Shown here piece by piece: positions 37,123-45,370 of a DNA stretch of 64,000 nt (its first letter is position 1; every line of letters starts with the position of its first letter). The notes under the pieces were generated by a model. The model saw only the letters and a list, made by a program, of their open reading frames with translations, did not search any database and was not told where the DNA came from. Source of the DNA: JAJRTA01 sp965603125 (GTDB lineage Bacteria; Zixibacteria; MSB-5A5; GN15; FEB-12); NCBI GenBank assembly GCA_965603125.1, contig CBFDBU010000012.1:1-64000 (forward strand). Reading direction: 5' to 3'. The position numbers were made by a program, and so were the translations under genes.

Positions 37123-37935
37123 ATGTCCAACCAACGCATCAAGCTCCTGCCGCTGCTGCTCGTGTCGGTCTTTGCCCTGTCGATGATCGGGTGTGGGTCG
37201 CAGATTAACTCGGGTCACCGGGGAGTGTTTTATTACAAGTTCGGAGACGGGACCGAATTCGGTAACATTTACCAGGAAGGGTTCGTCTGGCATCTCCCGT
37301 GGAACAGCATGTTCGTCTACAAAATACAATTGCAGGAGAACAAGGAAAACCTGACCGTGCTCTCGTCTGACGGGGCCACCATCAGAATGGAGGTCTCCAT
37401 TCTGTACCGGCCGCTGGTCGAGAAGCTTGATTCGCTCCAGGTGAGGATCGGGCCGAACTACTATAATGTCTCCATCGCTCCTTCAATACGCGGCATCGCC
37501 CGAACCGTGGCCGGTAACTACAAACCGGAGGAGATTTACTCCACCAAACGAGAAGAGGTCACTGCCGAGATCGTGTCCGCCCTGCAAGAGGCCATGGCCG
37601 ACAAGTACATCAGCATTGAGAACGTGCTCATTCGCGACGTGCAGATTCCGCCCAAAATATCCGAAGCTATCAATTTCAAACTGACCGCCGACCAAGAAGC
37701 GCAGAAGATGATGTTCACGATTGAGAAGGAGAAGCTGGAGGCGGACCGCAAGCGTATCGAGGCGCAGGGTATCGCCGACTTCCAGAAGATAGTCAGCGCC
37801 GGCATCACGTCGTCGTTACTCAAATGGAAGGGAATCGAGGCGACCCTCAAGATCGCCGAGTCGCCCAACACCAAGGTCATAGTGATCGGCAATGACGCCG
37901 GGAGCCTGCCGGTCATTCTTGGTGGAGACAAGTAA
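37123..37935 (+). CDS. Prohibitin/SPFH-domain protein with lipoprotein signal
   Basis: The 270-residue protein starts with a strong ribosome site (AAGGAGGAATT). It carries a signal ending in the lipobox 'LSMIGC' (Cys ~24). An SPFH/Band-7 domain follows: 'GHRGVFYYKFGDGTEFGNIYQEGFVWHLPW' in part, 'VSILYRPLVEKLDSLQVRIG', and 'RDVQIPPKISEAINFKLTADQEAQKM'. A coiled-coil then runs from about 190 to 230. Prohibitins form large membrane rings that organise membrane domains and regulate proteases such as FtsH. Most are anchored by a transmembrane helix; here lipid modification is predicted instead. A strong terminator follows at 37993-38029. Confidence 0.88.
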   Translation: MSNQRIKLLPLLLVSVFALSMIGCGSQINSGHRGVFYYKFGDGTEFGNIYQEGFVWHLPWNSMFVYKIQLQENKENLTVLSSDGATIRMEVSILYRPLVEKLDSLQVRIGPNYYNVSIAPSIRGIARTVAGNYKPEEIYSTKREEVTAEIVSALQEAMADKYISIENVLIRDVQIPPKISEAINFKLTADQEAQKMMFTIEKEKLEADRKRIEAQGIADFQKIVSAGITSSLLKWKGIEATLKIAESPNTKVIVIGNDAGSLPVILGGDK

Positions 37936-37992
37936 GAGCCTGACTGCCACAGACCCGGCCCAGGGCCGGACGAAATGAGGCAATCGAATACC

Positions 37993-38029
37993 GGAAGTAT
38001 CGGGAACCTGTCCCGATACTTCCTTTTTT
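37993..38029 (+). terminator. Strong Rho-independent terminator
   Basis: A perfect 13-bp stem (37993-38005 with 38011-38023) with a 5-base loop is followed by TTTTTT. It ends the SPFH gene transcript and isolates the methyltransferase operon. Confidence 0.92.
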
Positions 38030-38077
38030 CTTGTGTCTCACGTGCGGCGACTCCTGCGGGCCGCACTGAGAAAGCGC

Positions 38078-38105
38078 TTGCCAGGCCAGGCAGTGCTGCT
38101 ATTTT
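38078..38105 (+). promoter_or_regulatory. Candidate promoter of the corrinoid methyltransferase operon
   Basis: TTGCCA (38078-38083), a 16-base spacer and TATTTT (38100-38105), between the preceding terminator and the first gene. No cobalamin or SAM riboswitch was recognised in the short leader. Confidence 0.45.
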
Positions 38106-38157
38106 GCTTGTCTAACAAAGCGTTGCCATGCGGCGACATAGCGAAAGGAGCATCGGG

Positions 38158-39615
38158 GTGCGACCGACAGTGAAGTTTCTCAGCGATGACCTGCTGCAGC
38201 GGATCGTGTCCGAAGGTCGGGAGGTCATCTGCAAGCTCGGGGTGGAGATCCACAACGAGAGCGTCCTTTCGCTTCTGGCCGATCACGGCGCTCGTGTTGA
38301 AAAGAATAGCAGCCGGGTATTCTTCACGCCGGATATTATCGACGGCTCGCTTTCTTCTGCGCCGCGCGGTTTCCGGTTGTTCGATTCGCTCGGCCGGGAA
38401 GCGCTCGACCTGAGCGGCGGCAACGTCAATTTCACACCCGGTTCAGCGGCCATAAACATCCTCGAATCGGAAACGGGCGAGATTCGCCGCTCAACCACGG
38501 CCGACTACGTGCGATACGCCCGGCTCATGAGCGGCATGGATCACATCGCTTCGCAGTCGACAGCGATGGTCCCCACCGACGTTCACGAAATGATATCCGA
38601 CAGCTACCGACTCTACCTGAGTCTCATGCTCTGCGAAAAGCCGGTCGTCACGGGCGCATTCACGATAGAAGCGTTTGCGATCATGAAGGACCTCCAGATG
38701 GCCGTGCGCGGATCGGAGGCGGAACTGGCCGCCCGGCCGCTGACGGTGTTCTCGTGCTGTCCTACTTCACCGATCAAGTGGAGTAATGTAACGTCGCAGA
38801 ACGTTGTCGACTGCGCCCGCTATTCGATCCCGGTGGAGTTTGTCGCCATGCCGCTCTCGGGATTCATGGCCCCCGTTACGCTGGTCGGCTCGCTGGTTCA
38901 GCACACCGCCGAGACACTGAGCGGCCTGGTTATCAGCCAGTTGTCCAAACCGGGAGCGCCGGTGTTGTGGGGCGGTTCGCCGGCGGTGTTCGATGTCCGC
39001 TACGAGACGACACCGATGGGCGCTATCGGTACCATGATGATGGATTGCGCCTACAGCGAGATCGGGAAATCGCTCGGACTACCGACACAGGCCTACATCG
39101 GGCTTAGTGACGCCAAGGCCCTGGATGCGCAGGCGGGACTGGAAACGTCGATGGGCGCAACGCTGGCGGCGTTAGCAGGCATCAACAGCATCTCCGGGCC
39201 GGGCATGCTCGATTTCGAGAGCTGTTTCAGCCTTGAAAAGCTCGTCGTCGACAACGAGATTTGCGGGATGGCGCTACGCATGGTCAGGGGAATCGAACCC
39301 CGTGAGGATTTCCCTTCACTGCCGAGATTCGAGGAATTGCTCAAAGAAGGCCACTTGCTGATTTCCGACCACACCCGCCGCTATCTGTTCGATGAGGTCT
39401 ACTTCCCCGGTCCTGTGATCGACCGGGCCAACATCTCCCGCTGGCGGGAGGAAGGCAGCCACAGCCTCAAGGCCAGGGCGCAGGGCGAGGTAAAGCGACT
39501 GGTTGCCGAACACAAACCGGTAGGGCTATCCGACGACGTCAAAAAAGAGTTGACAGCTCTCATGACCGCCGAAGCCCGCAGGCATGGGCAGGAGAACCTG
39601 CCCGACATTCGATAA
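38158..39615 (+). CDS. MttB-superfamily (trimethylamine methyltransferase-like) corrinoid methyltransferase, non-pyrrolysine
   Basis: The protein is 485 residues from GTG 38158, preferred because AAAGGAG lies seven bases upstream; an ATG ten codons earlier has no site. It matches the MttB/COG5598 family of TIM-barrel methyltransferases, which move a methyl group from a quaternary or tertiary amine to a corrinoid protein. Family-like stretches are 'ETGEIRRSTTADYVRYARL', 'SCCPTSPIKWSN', 'PLSGFMAPVTLVGSLVQHTAE' and 'PTQAYIGLSDAKALDAQAG'. The frame has no internal TAG, so it is a non-pyrrolysine member like MtgB (glycine betaine). It overlaps the next gene by one base (TAATG) and heads the operon with the activation, corrinoid and homocysteine proteins. 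The methyl donor is not identifiable. Confidence 0.9.
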   Translation: MRPTVKFLSDDLLQRIVSEGREVICKLGVEIHNESVLSLLADHGARVEKNSSRVFFTPDIIDGSLSSAPRGFRLFDSLGREALDLSGGNVNFTPGSAAINILESETGEIRRSTTADYVRYARLMSGMDHIASQSTAMVPTDVHEMISDSYRLYLSLMLCEKPVVTGAFTIEAFAIMKDLQMAVRGSEAELAARPLTVFSCCPTSPIKWSNVTSQNVVDCARYSIPVEFVAMPLSGFMAPVTLVGSLVQHTAETLSGLVISQLSKPGAPVLWGGSPAVFDVRYETTPMGAIGTMMMDCAYSEIGKSLGLPTQAYIGLSDAKALDAQAGLETSMGATLAALAGINSISGPGMLDFESCFSLEKLVVDNEICGMALRMVRGIEPREDFPSLPRFEELLKEGHLLISDHTRRYLFDEVYFPGPVIDRANISRWREEGSHSLKARAQGEVKRLVAEHKPVGLSDDVKKELTALMTAEARRHGQENLPDIR

Positions 39616-40328
39616 TGCGTACCACCGTTAACATGGAGGCTTCCGACATCACTCCCTCCGTCGACAGTGTGTTGGCGGCTCAGTATGTTCCGGAAAGGGC
39701 GATGACCGATGAGCGGATGGCCGGCATGGCGCGGGATGCTATCGACACACTACGCCGCCTGGCCCGACCGATGGCAATCATGGATGAAATCGAGAACGGT
39801 GACTTCCAGAACGTCTATCACGGTGAGGGTCATAATGATACCGAGACGCCGCTCGGTGACATTTTACAACGCGCCGACTCCCTAGCGCTCTATGCGGTCA
39901 CACTGGGGGAAGATGTCTCCCAGCAGATCACGCGGCTGTTTGACGAGAACGAGTTTGCCCCCGCCGCCATGCTCGACGCCGCCGCCTCTGAGGGAGCGGA
40001 CGAGGCCGCGCTGACTGTCGAAAAGAACTACCGCAGTTACTTGCGGCTCACTGGTTCCCTCGGTTCGCCAGCGGCTACAATGCCCTTCAGTCCCGGTTAC
40101 TGCGGCTGGCACGTGAGCGGACAGCGGGCGCTGTTTGATGTCCTGCGACCGGAGGAGATCGGCATCACCTTGAGCGACAGCTTTCTCATGCGCCCGCTCA
40201 AGTCGATCAGCGGCGTTATCGTTGCCGGTCCCAAGGAGATATTTGAATTCGAAGATACCTTTCCCTTTTGTGCTGAGTGTGAGACGCACTCCTGTCGCGA
40301 TAGAATCAAGGCGGCGCTGAAACAATGA
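39615..40328 (+). CDS. Stand-alone MetH-type activation domain protein (cobalamin reactivation)
   Basis: The 237-residue protein resembles the AdoMet-binding activation domain at the C-terminus of cobalamin-dependent methionine synthase. That domain reductively remethylates inactive cob(II)alamin. The key stretch is 'PGYCGWHVSGQRALFDVL' followed by 'EEIGITLSDSFLMRPLKSISG'. A C-terminal cysteine cluster, 'CAECETHSC', could bind iron-sulphur or zinc; similar tails occur in free-standing members. Its position between the MttB-like enzyme and the corrinoid protein suggests that it reactivates that corrinoid protein. It starts one base inside the upstream stop codon. Confidence 0.82.
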   Translation: MRTTVNMEASDITPSVDSVLAAQYVPERAMTDERMAGMARDAIDTLRRLARPMAIMDEIENGDFQNVYHGEGHNDTETPLGDILQRADSLALYAVTLGEDVSQQITRLFDENEFAPAAMLDAAASEGADEAALTVEKNYRSYLRLTGSLGSPAATMPFSPGYCGWHVSGQRALFDVLRPEEIGITLSDSFLMRPLKSISGVIVAGPKEIFEFEDTFPFCAECETHSCRDRIKAALKQ

Positions 40329-40355
40329 GATGCAAGAACCAACAGAGGCAAATCC

Positions 40356-40994
40356 ATGACAACAGTAGCACAGATATCCGAGTGCCTGCAGAAGGGTGAC
40401 GCCGACGGCGTTTCCGAGTTGACGAAAAAAGCCCTCGATGAAAAACTCGGCGTCCAGCTCATTCTCGATGACGGACTCATCGCCGGCATGGCCGTGGTCG
40501 GAGAGAGATTCAAGACGCACCGGATTTTCCTGCCCGACGTGCTCATGGCCGCGAAGGCGATGTACGCCGGTATGGATCTGTTAAAACCGCTTATCATCAA
40601 GGAGGGTATTCCCTCCGCGGGCAAAGTCGTCATGGGCACTGTTCAGGGTGACCTGCATGATATCGGCAAAAATCTCGTGAGCATCATGCTCAAAGGCGCC
40701 GGGTTTGATGTGATCGATCTCGGCAATGATGTCCCGCCTGAGAAGTTCATCGACACTGCCGTAGACGAGGCGGCGCAGGTTATCGGGCTGTCCGCCCTGC
40801 TCACTACGACGATGCCGGCCATGTCACGGGTTGTCGGCCTGGCGCGGGAACGGGGTATCTATGGCAAGGTCAGAATAGTCGTGGGGGGCGCGTCCCTGTC
40901 GTCCGCCTTCGCCGAGGAAATAGGCGCCGACGCATACTGCTACGACGGCATTAGCGCCGTCGAGTGCGTCAAACGCTTTGTAGGAGCCGGGTGA
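40356..40994 (+). CDS. Corrinoid (cobalamin-binding) methyl carrier protein
   Basis: The 212-residue protein is the methyl shuttle of a corrinoid methyltransferase system (MtbC/MttC/MtgC-like). An N-terminal helical cap domain (~1-85) is followed by the Rossmann-like B12 domain. The cobalt-ligating motif is 'DLHDIG' (His101), and the supporting 'LSALLTTTM' and 'GGASLSSAFAEEIGAD' lie further on. 'GTVQGDLHDIGKNL' is a family signature. It lies between the reactivation protein (27-base gap) and the homocysteine methyltransferase (1-base gap). Confidence 0.94.
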   Translation: MTTVAQISECLQKGDADGVSELTKKALDEKLGVQLILDDGLIAGMAVVGERFKTHRIFLPDVLMAAKAMYAGMDLLKPLIIKEGIPSAGKVVMGTVQGDLHDIGKNLVSIMLKGAGFDVIDLGNDVPPEKFIDTAVDEAAQVIGLSALLTTTMPAMSRVVGLARERGIYGKVRIVVGGASLSSAFAEEIGADAYCYDGISAVECVKRFVGAG

Positions 40995-40995
40995 C

Positions 40996-41886
40996 ATGGC
41001 GGGCCTGCTCGACCGACTTGTCGGCGGCGAAATCCTTGTCAGCGACGGCGCGATGGGCACCATGCTGTTCGAGCGCGGCCTCAAGACCGGCGAGTGCCCC
41101 GAACGATGGAACCTGGAACGACCGGAGGTGCTCGAAGAGATCGCGCGGCTCTACGTTCAGGCAGGGTCCGATATCGTCCAGACAAACACTTTCGGGGGTT
41201 CACCGCTGAAACTGGCGCAGTATGCGCTGGAAGACAAAACCGAGGCGATCAACAGCGCCGCCGTTCGGGCCGTGCGCAAGGTTGTCGATGATCGTGTGTA
41301 TGTGTCCGCCTCGTGCGGGCCATGCGGCAGGCTGCTCAAACCGTATGGCGACACCAATCCAGAAGAAGTGGCCGAAAGTTTCGAGAGGCAATTGAAGGCA
41401 GTTGCCGCCGAAGGCGTGGACCTTATCTGCATAGAGACAATGACCGACCTTACCGAAGCTACCATCGCCATCAAAGCCGCCAGGACTGCTGCCCCCGACA
41501 CGCCCATAGCGGCCACGATGACTTTCGACGCCACACCACGAGGCTTTTTCACCATCATGGGTGTGAGCGTCAGGCAGGCCGTCGAAGGTCTCGCCGAAGC
41601 CGGAGCCGATATCGTTGGCTCCAACTGCGGTAACGGAATCGAGAACATGATCCTGATCGCACGCGAGTTCAAGCAGCACTCGTCAGTGCCGATCATCATT
41701 CAGTCCAACGCCGGTCTCCCGGAAATGAAAGACGGCGCACTGGTCTATCCTGAGACACCGGAGTTCATGGCTGAGAAGTGCCGCGAGTTGGTTGACATGG
41801 GCGTGAGCATCATCGGCGGCTGCTGCGGCACGACCCCCGAGCATATCAGAGCGATGAAAGCGATGATTAACGAACGCGGTGAATGA
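40996..41886 (+). CDS. Homocysteine S-methyltransferase (MetH N-terminal domain-like)
   Basis: The 296-residue TIM-barrel protein corresponds to the homocysteine-binding module of MetH/BHMT. The zinc ligands are present: Cys211 in 'GSNCGNG' and Cys276/Cys277 in 'GGCCGTTP'. The start 'LVSDGAMGTMLFERGLKTGECPE' (quoted in part) and 'QTNTFGGSP' are typical. It should accept the methyl group from the adjacent corrinoid protein to make methionine. No methyltetrahydrofolate-binding domain is present here or nearby, unlike complete MetH. This makes the MttB-like enzyme the likely methyl feeder. Confidence 0.93.
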   Translation: MAGLLDRLVGGEILVSDGAMGTMLFERGLKTGECPERWNLERPEVLEEIARLYVQAGSDIVQTNTFGGSPLKLAQYALEDKTEAINSAAVRAVRKVVDDRVYVSASCGPCGRLLKPYGDTNPEEVAESFERQLKAVAAEGVDLICIETMTDLTEATIAIKAARTAAPDTPIAATMTFDATPRGFFTIMGVSVRQAVEGLAEAGADIVGSNCGNGIENMILIAREFKQHSSVPIIIQSNAGLPEMKDGALVYPETPEFMAEKCRELVDMGVSIIGGCCGTTPEHIRAMKAMINERGE

Positions 41887-41904
41887 GAGAGTGAGGGCAT
41901 TCTT

Positions 41905-41964
41905 GTAGGGTAGGTTTGTCTTCAAACCTGCCGATAGTGGCAGGCGTCGGAGACCCCGCCCTAC
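41905..41964. repeat. REP-like palindromic intergenic element
   Basis: The 60-base element is bounded by GTAGGG and CCCTAC. It contains two inner hairpins: AGGTTTG/CAAACCT (41912-41918 with 41923-41929) and CCTGCC/GGCAGG (41927-41932 with 41939-41944). The 'GTAGGG..GGTTTG' and 'GGAGACCCCGCCCTAC' ends resemble dispersed palindromic repeats seen between genes in many bacteria. It lies in the gap between two converging genes. Confidence 0.55.
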
Positions 41965-41976
41965 TACTGAGAAGAC

Positions 41977-42870
41977 CTATGCGTTTATCCCAAGCCCAAG
42001 TTGCTGCATATCCCGCCAGAATTCAATTGCCGTTTGAGTTCGATGCTTCACATGTCTTCTTAATGCTTTGGATATCGCGAAAGAAAATGGTGATGGTAGG
42101 TGCTCAGCCATCTGACGTGGCCGACCGTCAAGAATCTCTTGTCGCGTGAACGGCAACTGCCGATTCAACAGGAGACCCAGAAGCAGAAGACCCACTTGGT
42201 AGATGTCAACTTGCTTACCAACCGTACCGAATTCGCCACGATTCAAGAATTCCGGCGGCTGCATCCACTTCGCTATAATCGTGCCAAATATATCAATGTC
42301 CTTCTCCAGCCTGCTGATCCCAAGGTCGCCTAACTTTACGACGGACTGCGGCTTTCTATCCGGAATGAGCTTGTCTCTTATGCCTGCGGCAAACACGTTA
42401 CCGGGATGGACGTCCTTATGAACATAATCCTGATCATGCATATACTGCAGCGCCTGAAGCACACCCTGGGCTACCGGACTCACCCAGAGGGAACCGTTGA
42501 ATCCGTTCAATCCGTACAACGATGCCAGAGGTATTGAACACCGCTCAATGATCAGATAGAATGTATCTCTGTATTCAAATGCCTCGTACACATACGTAAT
42601 ACAAGGGTGTCTCAGCTTCTTGAGCTTGTACAATTCCTCCGACCAGTCTTCAAGAACTTTCTTGTAGGGTCGACCACTAGGCACTATTATCTTCGCTACC
42701 AACGGGTTGTCCCATTCATCGTGGCACTCATACGTTTGTCCAAAAGATCCCTTCCCAAGGAACTTGCCGATTACGTATCGGCGATCACGGTATTGTATTT
42801 CCTCTCCAAGCGTTGGATAGTGGATTCGTCTTGCGCCAGACTGAGACACACATTTCCCCAATTTGAACAA
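41977..42870 (-). CDS. Serine/threonine protein kinase domain protein
   Basis: The 297-residue protein is a single eukaryotic-like kinase domain without a transmembrane or sensor region. The glycine loop is 'LGKGSFGQTYECHD', the ATP-binding Lys is in 'LVAKIIVP', the catalytic loop is 'YVHKDVHPGNVF', and the metal motif is 'LGDLGIS' (DLG instead of DFG). 'QVDIYQVGLLLLGLLLNRQLPF' is subdomain IX-like. Catalytic residues are present, so it is probably active. The start is a TTG at 42870 with a weak ribosome site and no upstream ATG, so the N-terminus is uncertain. By eye it is more AT-rich than its flanks. Confidence 0.85.
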   Translation of the reverse strand: MFKLGKCVSQSGARRIHYPTLGEEIQYRDRRYVIGKFLGKGSFGQTYECHDEWDNPLVAKIIVPSGRPYKKVLEDWSEELYKLKKLRHPCITYVYEAFEYRDTFYLIIERCSIPLASLYGLNGFNGSLWVSPVAQGVLQALQYMHDQDYVHKDVHPGNVFAAGIRDKLIPDRKPQSVVKLGDLGISRLEKDIDIFGTIIAKWMQPPEFLNRGEFGTVGKQVDIYQVGLLLLGLLLNRQLPFTRQEILDGRPRQMAEHLPSPFSFAISKALRRHVKHRTQTAIEFWRDMQQLGLGINA

Positions 42871-42911
42871 CCCGGCGGCCTCAGTGCGTGGCAGCCAGGC
42901 TAGTAAATGCC

Positions 42912-44333
42912 CTACATCCCCGGCAGGTTGAAGCAGACCACCTTCGGTTCGGTCATCTCCTGAAGCGAGAACTTCAGTCCCTCACGACCGAGACCGGAGT
43001 ACTTGACTCCGCCGAACGGCATCGAGTCCAGCCGATAGTCGGTCGAGTCGTTGATCATCACACCGCCGCAGTCGAGTTCGTAGGCTGCCTTGAACGCCGT
43101 CTCGATGTCGCGCGTGAAGATAGCAGCCAGCAGACCGTAGGGCAGCGCATTGGCCTGCTTGATGGCGTTATCGAGATCATCGACGCGGTACATGTTCACC
43201 GTCGGCCCGAATACTTCCTCGCAGTGCACCTTCGCTTCAGCCGGAACATTCTCCAGAACAGTCGGCTCCATCAGCGCGCCCCGACGCTTACCGCCGGTGA
43301 GAAGTCTGGCACCTCCGGCAACCGCATCGTTGACCCATTTCTCCACCCGTTTGGCTTCGGTCTCGGTGATCAGGGGACCCATGTCGGTCTCTTCTTTCAT
43401 CTTGTCGCCGATCTGGTACTTCCCGGTGCGCTCTACAAAGGCGCTCTTGAACTCATCATAGATATCATTATGCACCAACAGCCGCTGCACGCCGATACAG
43501 TTCTGCCCCGCCGCCCAGAAAGCTCCGGACACGCACGACTCGACGGCAAGCTGCATATCGGCGTCCTTCCACACGATGACCGGAGAATTGGAACCAAGCT
43601 CCATGCCGATCTTCTTGATACCTGCCCTGGCGGCGATATGCTTGCCCGCTTCGACTCCCCCCGTAAACGAAATCATCCGCACCCGTTCGTCGGCAACCAG
43701 CGGATCGCCGATCACCGAGCCATAACCGGTGATGAGCTGGATCGCCTGCGGAGGCAACCCGGCCTCGAGCAGAACCTCCACCAGTTTGATGGCCGACAGG
43801 GGAGTCACGGTAGCCGGTTTCAGGATCACCGAATTACCGGCGGCGATAGCCGGTCCCAACTTGTGGGCGACTAAGTTGAGCGGGTCGTTGAACGGCGTAA
43901 TGGCCAGCACCACTCCAATGGGAAAGCGATAATAATAGCCGCGCCGCTTTTCTCCACCGGGGAAGGAGTCGAAGGGGATAGTTTCGCCTAAGATGCGTTT
44001 GGCTTCTTCGGCCGAACAAATGATAGTATTGACGCAGCGAGAGGTCTCCTTCCGGGCTTCGTTGATCGTCTTGGAGCTCTCACGAGCGATGATCGCGGCG
44101 AATTCCTCTAACCTCTCTTCGATCAGTCGCGCTGCCCGAAAGAGTATCTGCGCCCGGTCGTAGACGGTCATCTTCTTCGTGATTTCAAAACCGGCGGCGG
44201 CGGCGCTAAGCGCTGTTTCCACATCCCGGCTGTTGCCGCTGGGTACGGTGTCGATTATCGAGTTATCAAAGGGATCGAAAACTTCGATCTTTTCGTCACG
44301 GTCCACCCAGTTTCCGTCAAGCAGCATCTTCAT
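42912..44333 (-). CDS. NAD(P)-dependent aldehyde dehydrogenase
   Basis: This 473-residue member of the aldehyde dehydrogenase superfamily oxidises an aldehyde to the acid. The catalytic Cys279 is in 'GQNCIGVQR', the general base Glu245 in 'MELGSNSP', and the oxyanion Asn149 in 'TPFNDPLN'. 'SFTGGVEAGKHIA' binds the cofactor. Overall it is nearest to lactaldehyde/sulfolactaldehyde/GapN-type enzymes; the substrate is not identifiable. The start overlaps the homoserine dehydrogenase stop by four bases, so the two are co-translated. It is the last gene of a leftward four-gene cluster. Confidence 0.9.
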   Translation of the reverse strand: MKMLLDGNWVDRDEKIEVFDPFDNSIIDTVPSGNSRDVETALSAAAAGFEITKKMTVYDRAQILFRAARLIEERLEEFAAIIARESSKTINEARKETSRCVNTIICSAEEAKRILGETIPFDSFPGGEKRRGYYYRFPIGVVLAITPFNDPLNLVAHKLGPAIAAGNSVILKPATVTPLSAIKLVEVLLEAGLPPQAIQLITGYGSVIGDPLVADERVRMISFTGGVEAGKHIAARAGIKKIGMELGSNSPVIVWKDADMQLAVESCVSGAFWAAGQNCIGVQRLLVHNDIYDEFKSAFVERTGKYQIGDKMKEETDMGPLITETEAKRVEKWVNDAVAGGARLLTGGKRRGALMEPTVLENVPAEAKVHCEEVFGPTVNMYRVDDLDNAIKQANALPYGLLAAIFTRDIETAFKAAYELDCGGVMINDSTDYRLDSMPFGGVKYSGLGREGLKFSLQEMTEPKVVCFNLPGM

Positions 44334-45349
44334 CGTTTGCCTCCTGCTTCAATGATATCCACCAGGGTGCTGTACCCGGTCTCGGTGCGCCCGGCGCCCG
44401 GCCCGACGATGGTGACATCGCCCAGAGCGTCGGTGCTGATAGTGACGGCGTTGGTGGCGCCCATGATTCCGGCCAGCGGGTGCGTCAGGTCAATCTCTTC
44501 GGGAGCCACGCTTCCCGTGACCCGGTCGCCTTCGCGAGTGACCTTGCCGATCAGCTTGAACCTCTTACCGCGCGCTTTGGCCTCGCCGATAGCATCGGCG
44601 GTGATTTCCGTAATTCCCTTGCAGGGGAAATCATCGGGCTTGTTTATGGCTCCGAAAACAGCGTTGGCCAGAATAGTCACCTTGGCCAGTGCGTCCCACC
44701 CCAGAACGTCGGCATCCGGCACCGCTTCCGCGTAGCCGAGTTCCTGCGCCTGCTTGAGCGCGTCCTCGTACGCCAGCCCTTCTTCCATCTGGGAGAGGAT
44801 GTAGTTGGTTGTTCCGTTGAGAATCCCCTTGACCTCGGAAACGGCGCAACCGGCCAGGGTCTCGCGAATGAGATTCAACAGCGGCGTGCCACTCATCACC
44901 GTTCCTTCGTATAGAAACCGGACACCCTTGTCCTTTGCCAGGCGTGCCAATTCGTGGTATTGCAGCGCTAAGGGACCCTTGTTGGTGGTGGTGACGTGCA
45001 TGCCCTTCTCCAGGGCGGCGCGGATATGCGACGTGGCCGGCTCGGCGGTTCTGATGTCGGTATACGTTGCCTCGACAATCATGTCGGCCTCGGCCGCCTT
45101 TATCATGGCCGGCGCGTCACCATCGTATCTGTCCGGCAAGTCCGAGAGCTTACCGCCTGATCCGGCCAGCTTAAGAGCTTTGTGCAGATCGATGCCGCCC
45201 GCGTTGTACAAGCTCCCCTTGAGCATATCCGAAATGCCGACTACCCGGGCTTTCAGCCCGTATACATCGTGAAGCATCTTCTCCTTCTCGATCAGGAGTT
45301 CGGCCAGTCCCTGTCCTACGGTTCCAAAACCAATCAGCAATAGACGCAT
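44330..45349 (-). CDS. Homoserine dehydrogenase
   Basis: The 339-residue NAD(P)-dependent oxidoreductase interconverts homoserine and aspartate semialdehyde. The Rossmann start is 'LLIGFGTVGQGLAELL', the substrate domain has 'GTVMSGTPLLNLIRETLAG', 'GILNGTTNYILSQM' and 'ADVLGWDALAKVTILAN' with the catalytic Lys. It lacks the C-terminal ACT domain of many biosynthetic forms, so feedback by threonine is not expected. No aspartokinase is nearby. The cluster with aldehyde dehydrogenase, cupin and an unknown enzyme suggests a dedicated, perhaps catabolic, role. GGAGG lies nine bases before the ATG. Confidence 0.88.
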   Translation of the reverse strand: MRLLLIGFGTVGQGLAELLIEKEKMLHDVYGLKARVVGISDMLKGSLYNAGGIDLHKALKLAGSGGKLSDLPDRYDGDAPAMIKAAEADMIVEATYTDIRTAEPATSHIRAALEKGMHVTTTNKGPLALQYHELARLAKDKGVRFLYEGTVMSGTPLLNLIRETLAGCAVSEVKGILNGTTNYILSQMEEGLAYEDALKQAQELGYAEAVPDADVLGWDALAKVTILANAVFGAINKPDDFPCKGITEITADAIGEAKARGKRFKLIGKVTREGDRVTGSVAPEEIDLTHPLAGIMGATNAVTISTDALGDVTIVGPGAGRTETGYSTLVDIIEAGGKR

Positions 45350-45370
45350 TGTCCGTTTCCTCCGTTTTTA

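Noticed and set aside
36926..38157. Cobalamin or SAM riboswitch before the methyltransferase operon
   Set aside because: The leader after the candidate promoter is only ~50 bases and lacks a B12-box-like or kink-turn pattern that I could recognise.
38158..39615. Pyrrolysine codon in the MttB-like gene
   Set aside because: The reading frame has no in-frame TAG; the enzyme is a non-pyrrolysine family member.
42888..43874. 328-codon plus-strand open frame opposite the aldehyde dehydrogenase
   Set aside because: Histidine/arginine/glycine-rich shadow of a well-conserved enzyme.
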